Shown here in pieces: positions 9,001 to 18,000 of a DNA stretch of 64,000 nucleotides. This stretch comes from Algibacter sp. L1A34 (lineage in GTDB: Bacteria; Bacteroidota; Bacteroidia; Flavobacteriales; Flavobacteriaceae). Location of the stretch: contig NZ_CP047029.1 of the NCBI RefSeq assembly GCF_009796805.1, positions 2,056,501 through 2,120,500 on the forward strand, read 5' to 3'. Position 1 is the first letter of the stretch. The number at the start of each line of letters is the position of its first letter. A model generated the notes under the pieces. It was given only the letters and a program-made list of their open reading frames with translations. It searched no databases and was not told the origin of the DNA. The position numbers were made by a program, and so were the translations under genes.

Positions 9001-12000
9001 CTTTTCTTGAGGCTACTCCTGGTACAACAGGTACATGGAGTTTAGTTTTTGTAGATGGAATAGCAGCTACTCCAGCACAAATAGCTTTATATACACCAAC
9101 ACAATCACCAAGTAATAGTAATACCGCAAATGCTCCTGTCGATCCAGGTTTTGTTTATGTATTTGATTATACTACGGATTATACAGGTGCTGGGTTATCA
9201 TGTAATAATTCATCTCAAGTAACAGTAACAGTTAGTGATGGTCCAAGTGAGGATGCAGATGCAGGTGCGGATCAAGATGTATGTATTACAAATCCTTCAG
9301 CAACTTTAACAGCGGGTAATTTAGCAATACCTTCAGATGTAACATCGCAGTGGAGATTTTTATCACAACCTAGTAGTTCTGTAGCTGTTATTGATACTCC
9401 AAATAATACAACAACAACAAATATTACGGGGTTAACAGTTCCTGGTCTTTATATAGTAGAATTAAATTTTGCTACAACGTTTTGTGCAGATAATGCAGAT
9501 ATTGTTAGAATTGAAGTTTTTGAAGCTCCAACTCCAATAGAGGCTGGAGCAGATCAAAATCCTGCATGTCAGCAAGATACTCAGTTAGATGCAACAGCAC
9601 CAACCGTAGGGATTGGGGTCTGGACTTTTGCAAGCCCAGGAGACGATCCATCGGGAGGTTTAGTAGTGATAGATAGCCCTAATAACCCTAAAACAACATT
9701 ATCGAACATTCCAGATGATGCTGGTAGTGATGGGCTTGACGATGTTTATGTGTTAACATGGACAGTAACAAGTGGACCATTTACATCAGGGGATTGTGGG
9801 CCACAATCTGATACCGTTACTTTAACATATACAGGAGCACCGCCTTCTCAAGCAGTTGCAGGTCCAGATCAAGAGTATTGTGATAATTCTCAAGCTTTCC
9901 TTGCAGCTACAGATTTAGCTGTTGGTACAGGAACTTGGACACAAACAGGAGGAGCTCCGGCAACAATTGCTGCAGAAAATAATCCAAATAGTTTAGTGTT
10001 TGGATTATCTGCAGGGACATATCAGTTTACTTGGACCGCCGTTGGTGGAGGTTGTACCTCTGTTGATACTATGGAAATTGTTATACACTCAGATCCAATA
10101 TCTGCTAATGCTGGTCCAGATCAATCTTTACCAGAATTTTCATCAGTAACTTTAGGGGCAACGCCAGCAGGTGTTGGCGAAGGAACTTGGACTCAGGTTT
10201 CAGGTCCTTCTACTGTTAGTTTTATAGACGAAAACGATGCGAATACATTAGTAGCAGGAACAGCCGTTGGAACTTATGTTTTTAGATGGTCTATTGTTAG
10301 CGGAACATGTAGTCACGCTGAAGATGAGGTGACTATTATTATTACTCCAATTTCGGATTTAGAACTAACTAAAGCAGTATCAACTTCAAATGTAAATGCA
10401 GGAGATATTATAACGTTTACTGTTTCTGTTTTTAATAATGATACTAGTGGAGCAAACTCTGATGCAACAGGTGTTAGTGTTGAAGATATTTTACCATTAG
10501 GTTATTCTATAGTACCAGGAACGGTTTCCAATGGTGGTTCTTTCGATTTAGGAACACAAACTATAACATGGTCTAATTTAGATATTGCAAACGGAGCGAC
10601 ATTACCTCTAACTTTTAATGTTACAGTTAATGCTTCTGGTCCTTATGTGAATACAGCACAAATTATAGCGAGTGATAATTTCGATCCAGATAGTGATCCA
10701 ACAACAGATGCTTCAGTGGATGAAGATGGAAATGGAAATGGTGATGATGATGATGAGGATACAGAAACAATAACAATACAGTCTGCAGATTTATCTGTGA
10801 GCAAAGTGGTTTCACCAACAGATGCTAGTGTAGGAGATCCGGTAGAATTTACGATTACGGTAACAAATGGAGGTGGAGATACAGCTACAAATGTTGAGGT
10901 TCTAGATCAATTACCGAGTGGTTACACGTATCAAAGTGATGATGCTTCGGGTAATTATAATTCTAGTACAGGAGTTTGGACTATAGCATCTATAGCGGCA
11001 TCTACTAATGCTGTTTTAAAAATAACAGCTTTAGTTAATGCGCCAACCGGAACAACGGATGAGTACTTAAATACATCTCAAGTAATTGCTAGTGATCAAA
11101 ACGATCCTAACAGTACACCAAACAATGACGATGGAAATCAAAGTGAAGATGACGAAGATAATGCAGAAGTTAATTTAGAAACTGCCGATCTTCAAATTAC
11201 CAAATCAGTTTCACCTCTTTCTGGTTCAGTAGGAGATCCAGTTACATTTACTATTTTATTAGAAAATGCAGGTGGTGGAGATGCTACAGGAGTTGATATT
11301 GAAGATTTATTACCAAGTGGATATGATTTAGTTGCTGGAACAATATCGGATTCTGGTGTTTATATCGTCGGAAATAAGTCTATTGTTTGGAGTGATTTAG
11401 CTTTAGGGAATGGCTTGTCAAGAACGCTTACTTATGATGCGATTGTTAATGCTTCAGGAGACTATACTAATGTAGCTCAAATTACAGCGAGTGATTTATT
11501 CGATCCAAATAGTACTCCAGATAATGATGTATTAACTGAAGATGATCAAGATGATGCTACATTTACAATAGAAGTAAATATTCCTCCAGTTGCTGATAAT
11601 GAAATAAGTTCTGGGAATACTTCAGGAGCAACCGTTATTCAGAATATAATAACAGGAGATACAGATTCTGATGGAACAATAGATGCTATGAGTGTAAACT
11701 TAATAGTACCTACCAATCCGGGACTTACAATAATCGATCCTATTACAGATTTAAATGGTGATTTAATTGGCTTTACCGTAGAAGGACAAGGTGTTTGGCT
11801 TTACGATGAAGTTACAGGGGAAGTGAGTTTTAATCCAATTCCAGGTTATACTGGGGATCCTGATCCAATTTCATATACTATTGATGATGAAGATGGCGAT
11901 ACATCAAATGTTGCTACAATAACAGTAGAATATACAGTTGTAGCTCCAATAGCCAATGATAATGAAGATTTAGATAATGCTTTAGGAACAGCAGTTTCTA

Positions 12001-15000
12001 TTGATGTTTTAGCCGATGATTTATTATCCGATGGAAGCACACCAGCACCATCAGATGTTACATTAGATTTAGATACTCCAATAGGGGCAACATCACCAGT
12101 AACAGGAACGAATGGTAATACGATTGGATTTACAACCACTGAAGGGACATGGTTATACAATGAAACCACAGGCGTTTTAGAGTTCACACCAAATGGAACA
12201 TTCGAAGGGGATCCATTACCAATTACTTATAACATTACAGATGTAGATACGGGTGAAGTAAGTACAACACCAGCAACAGTAACGATTACTTACGAAGATC
12301 GACCAGTAGCAGTAGATGATAGTAGTACAGGAAATACATCAGGAAGTACAGTAACCATTGATATTGTAGATAACGATACGGATGGCGATAATAATTTAGA
12401 TCCAACTACGGTAAGCTTAACAGCACCAGTAGGAGCAACCAACATTGTAACATCAACAGATGGTGATATTATAGGATTTGAAGTGCCAGGCGAAGGAGTT
12501 TGGAGTTATGATGAAACGACAGGAGAGATTAGTTTCGATCCAATTGATGGATTCACAGGAGACCCAACAGATATTGAGTATACTATATTTGATGAAGATG
12601 GAAATGAAAGTACAGATCCAGCAAGCATCAATATAGAATACACCGTAACACCACCAATAGCAAATGATAATGAAGATTTAGATAATGTCTTAGGAACAGC
12701 AGTTTCTATTGATGTTTTAGCCGATGATTTATTATCAGACGGAAGCACACCAGCACCATCAGATGTTACATTAGATTTAGATACTCCAATAGGGGCTACA
12801 TCACCAGTAACAGGAACGAATGGTAATACGATTGGATTTACAACCACTGAAGGGACATGGTTATACAATGAAACCACAGGCGTTTTAGAGTTCACACCAA
12901 ATGGAACATTCGAAGGTGATCCATTACCAGTAGATTATAATATTACAGATGTAGATACGGGTGAAGTAAGTACAACACCAGCAACAGTAACGATTACTTA
13001 CGAAGATCGACCAGTAGCAGTAGATGATAGTAGTACAGGAAATACATCAGGAAGTACAGTAACCATTGATATTGTAGATAACGATACGGATGGCGATAAT
13101 AATTTAGATCCAACTACGGTAAGTTTAACAGCACCAGTAGGAGCAACTAATATTGTAACATCAACAGATGGTGATATTATAGGATTTGAAGTACCAGGCG
13201 AAGGAGTTTGGAGTTATGATGAAACGACAGGAGAGATTAGTTTCGATCCAATAGATGGATTCACAGGAGATCCAACAGATATTGAGTATACTATATTTGA
13301 TGAAGATGGAAATGAAAGTACAGATCCAGCAAGTATCAATATAGAATACACCGTAACACCACCAATAGCCAATGATAATGAAGATTTAGATAATGCCTTA
13401 GGAACAGCAGTTTCTATTGATGTTTTAGCCGATGATTTATTATCCGATGGAAGCACACCATCACCAACAGATGTAACATTCGAATTAGTTGTACCAGCAG
13501 GCGCAACGTCTCCGGTAACGGGGACAAGTGGAAACCCAATAGGGTTTACAACCACTGAAGGGACATGGTTATACAATGAAACCACAGGCGTTTTAGAGTT
13601 CACACCAAATGGAACATTCGAAGGTGATCCATTACCAGTAGATTATAATATTACAGATGTAGATACGGGTGAAGTAAGTACAACACCAGCAACAGTAACG
13701 ATTACTTACGAAGATCGACCAGTAGCAGTAGATGATAGTAGTACAGGAAATACATCAGGAAGTACAGTAACCATTGATATTGTAGATAACGATACGGATG
13801 GCGATAATAATTTAGATCCAACTACGGTAAGTTTAACAGCACCAGTAGGAGCAACTAATATTGTAACATCAACAGATGGTGATATTATAGGATTTGAAGT
13901 ACCAGGCGAAGGAGTTTGGAGTTATGATGAAACGACAGGAGAGATTAGTTTCGATCCAATAGATGGATTCACAGGAGATCCAACAGATATTGAGTATACT
14001 ATATTTGATGAAGATGGAAATGAAAGTACAGATCCAGCAAGTATCAATATAGAATACACCGTAACACCACCAATAGCCAATGATAATGAAGATTTAGATA
14101 ATGCCTTAGGAACAGCAGTTTCTATTGATGTTTTAGCCGATGATTTATTATCCGATGGAAGCACACCATCACCAACAGATGTAACATTCGAATTAGTTGT
14201 ACCAGCAGGCGCAACGTCTCCGGTAACGGGGACAAGTGGAAACCCAATAGGGTTTACAACCACTGAAGGGACATGGTTATACAATGAAACCACAGGCGTT
14301 TTAGAGTTCACACCAAATGGAACATTCGAAGGAGACCCATTACCAATTACTTATAACATTACAGATGTAGATACGGGTGAAGTAAGTACAACACCAGCAA
14401 CAGTAACGATTACTTACGAAGATCGACCAGTAGCAGTAGATGATAGTAGTACAGGAAATACATCAGGAAGTACAGTAACCATTGATATTGTAGATAACGA
14501 TACGGATGGCGATAATAATTTAGATCCAACTACGGTAAGCTTAACAGCACCAGTAGGAGCAACCAACATTGTAACATCAACAGATGGTGATATTATAGGA
14601 TTTGAAGTGCCAGGCGAAGGAGTTTGGAGTTATGATGAAACGACAGGAGAGATTAGTTTCGATCCAATAGATGGATTCACCGGAGATCCAACAGATATTG
14701 AGTATACTATATTTGATGAAGATGGAAATGAAAGTACAGATCCAGCAAACATTAATATAGAATATGCTGTAACACCACCAATAGCAAATGATAATGAAGA
14801 TTTAGATAATGCCTTAGGAACAGCAGTTTCTATTGATGTTTTAGCCGATGATTTATTATCCGATGGAAGCACACCAGCACCATCAGATGTTACATTAGAT
14901 TTAGATACTCCAATAGGGGCAACATCACCAGTAACAGGAACGAATGGTAATACGATTGGATTTACAACCACTGAAGGGACATGGTTATACAATGAAACCA

Positions 15001-18000
15001 CAGGCGTTTTAGAGTTCACACCAAATGGAACATTCGAAGGGGATCCATTACCAATTACTTATAACATTACAGATGTAGATACGGGTGAAGTAAGTACAAC
15101 ACCAGCAACAGTAACGATTACTTACGAAGATCGACCAGTAGCAGTAGATGATAGTAGTACAGGAAATACATCAGGAAGTACAGTAACCATTGATATTGTA
15201 GATAACGATACGGATGGCGATAATAATTTAGATCCAACTACGGTAAGTTTAACAGCACCAGTAGGAGCAACTAATATTGTAACATCAACAGATGGTGATA
15301 TTATAGGATTTGAAGTACCAGGCGAAGGAGTTTGGAGTTATGATGAAACGACAGGAGAGATTAGTTTCGATCCAATAGATGGATTCACAGGAGATCCAAC
15401 AGATATTGAGTATACTATATTTGATGAAGATGGAAATGAAAGTACAGATCCAGCAAACATTAATATAGAATATGCTGTAACACCACCAGTAGCTGAAGAT
15501 GATATTAATAATATAGCAACTGATATTGGAGACCCAACAGTTATTAATGTTTTAACGAACGATTTACTGTCTGATGGAACTACGCCAGATGTAAGTGATG
15601 TTACTGTAGATTTAGACCCTAGTACTCTAGGTGTTCAAACAACTCTTGATGTAACAGGAGAAGGTATTTGGTCTTATGATCCAAGTACAGGAGATGTAAC
15701 TTTTACTCCAGAAATAGGGTATGAAGTTAGTCCTACACCAATACCTTATGAATTAGTTGATACGGATACAGGACAATCTGATACAGCTACTATAACTGTG
15801 ATTTATGAAATACCACCAGTTGCAGATAATGAATCTAGCACAGGAAATACTCCTGGAGAAATAGTATCACAAGATATATTAGTTGGTGATACAGATGCAG
15901 ATGGAAATATTGATGCGACAAGTGTGAATTTAGTAACACCTGCTGGTGCAACTAACATCATTACAGATTTAGATGGAGACGTAATTGGGTTTACGGTTCC
16001 AGGAGAAGGGGCTTGGTTGTATGATAATAATACAGGTAGTTTAAGTTTTGATCCTGAAATAGGTTTTACCGGTGATCCAACATCTATTGAATATACTGTT
16101 GATGACAATGATGGTAATACAAGTAATATTGCAACAGTAGTTGTTGAATATGCTAACATTCCTCCAATCGCAAATGATGATTCTAGTACAGGTAATAATA
16201 CAGGAAACCCTGTAACATTAAATGTGTTAGCAGATGATACATTATCTGATGGTAGTACACCAGATCCAGATGATATTATATTCGATTTGGTTGTTCCTGT
16301 AGGAGCAACAGATCCAATACTAGGAACAAATGGAAATACTATTGGATTTACAGTGCCAGGAGAGGGGGTTTGGATTTATGATGAAGTAACTGGAGATGTT
16401 ACTTTTACTCCAGAAGCAGGATTTACAAACGATCCAACAGATATTCAATATAATTTAACAGATGTAGATACGGGAGAAATAACAGTTTCACCAGCTACAA
16501 TAGCTATTGATTATGATATTGAATTTCCAATTACAGAAAATGATGAGGATTTAAATAATTCTACAAGTTCAGTAGTTAGTGTTGATATTTTAGATAATGA
16601 TAATGATCCTGATGGGAATTTAGATCCAGAAACGGTTAATCTAGTAACACCTTTAGGAGCAACTAATATTGTAACAGATGCAGACGGTGATGTAATTGGA
16701 TTTGATGTGCCAGGAGAAGGAACATGGATATACGATTATTTAACGGAAGAGTTAACTTTTACTCCAGAGTCAGGTTTTGTTGAAGATCCTACTCCAGTTA
16801 GTTATACTGTAGATGATAATGATGGAAATATGTCTAATACGTCAACAGTAACTATAGATTATGTAGATGTTGCAGATTTATCATTAACTAAAATTGTAGT
16901 AGATAATGATATAACGCCATTAGTTGGTTCAGAAATCACTTTTGAAGTTAGAGTGTTTAATGATGGTCCTCAAGATGCATCTGGAGTTCAGGTTTCAGAT
17001 TTATTACCATCAGGATACGATTTTGTATTGTACAGTTCTACTTCAGGAACATATAATGAAACAACAGGTTTATGGGAGCTAGGTACCGTGTTATCTGGTG
17101 AATCTGAAACTTTATTAATTGATGTATTAGTAAATGGTACGGGAGATTATTTAAACATTGCAGAAGTAATAGCTTCTAACGTATTTGATATTGATTCTGT
17201 TCCTAATAATGATGATGGTGATCAAAGTGAGGATGATGAAGATAACGCAATAGTGACACCAGTAGAATCTGTTTCAGATTTATCATTAGTGAAAACAGTT
17301 GTAGATGGAGATGTAACACCTTTAGTAGGTTCTGAAATTACATTCCAAATAACAGTAAGTAATGATGGACCACAAAATGCAACAGGAGTTGAAATAACAG
17401 ATTTATTACCATCAGGATACGATTTTGTATTATTCAGTTCAACATCTGGAGCTTACAATGAAACAACAGGATTATGGAATGTTGGAGGAATTGCAAGTGG
17501 AGAGTCTGAAACTTTATTAATCGATGTATTAGTAAATGGTACGGGAGATTATATCAACATTGCCCAAGTAACAGCTTCGGATATTTTAGATACCGATTCA
17601 GTACCTAATAATGATGATGGTGATCAAAGTGAAGATGATGAAGACAATGCCTTTGTAACTCCGGTTATATCTATAGCAGATTTATCATTAACTAAAGATG
17701 TTGTTGATGGAGATACTATGCCTCTAGTGGGATCTGAAATCACATTTATAATAACAGTAACTAATGATGGACCGCAGGATGCAACAGGAGTAGAAGTAAC
17801 CGATTTATTACCTTCTGGTTTCGATTATATTTTGTTCAGTTCAACATCAGGAACTTATAATGAAGCAACAGGAGTTTGGACTGTTGGTAATGTAATTAAT
17901 GGAACAACAGAAACATTATTGATAGATGTATTAGTTAATGGTTCTGGCGATTACTTAAACGTTGCTCAAATATCAGGTTCTAATGTTGTAGATAACGATT

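Noticed and set aside
12506-15019. Four almost identical 129-codon minus-strand frames spaced 708 bases apart
   Set aside because: They are the antisense of the tandem repeats in the giant gene. Their spacing and identity are copied from it, and they have no independent start context.
11946-15485. Regular direct repeats, considered as a CRISPR-like or satellite array
   Set aside because: The units are long, continuous, in frame and encode folded modules. There are no short repeats with unique spacers.
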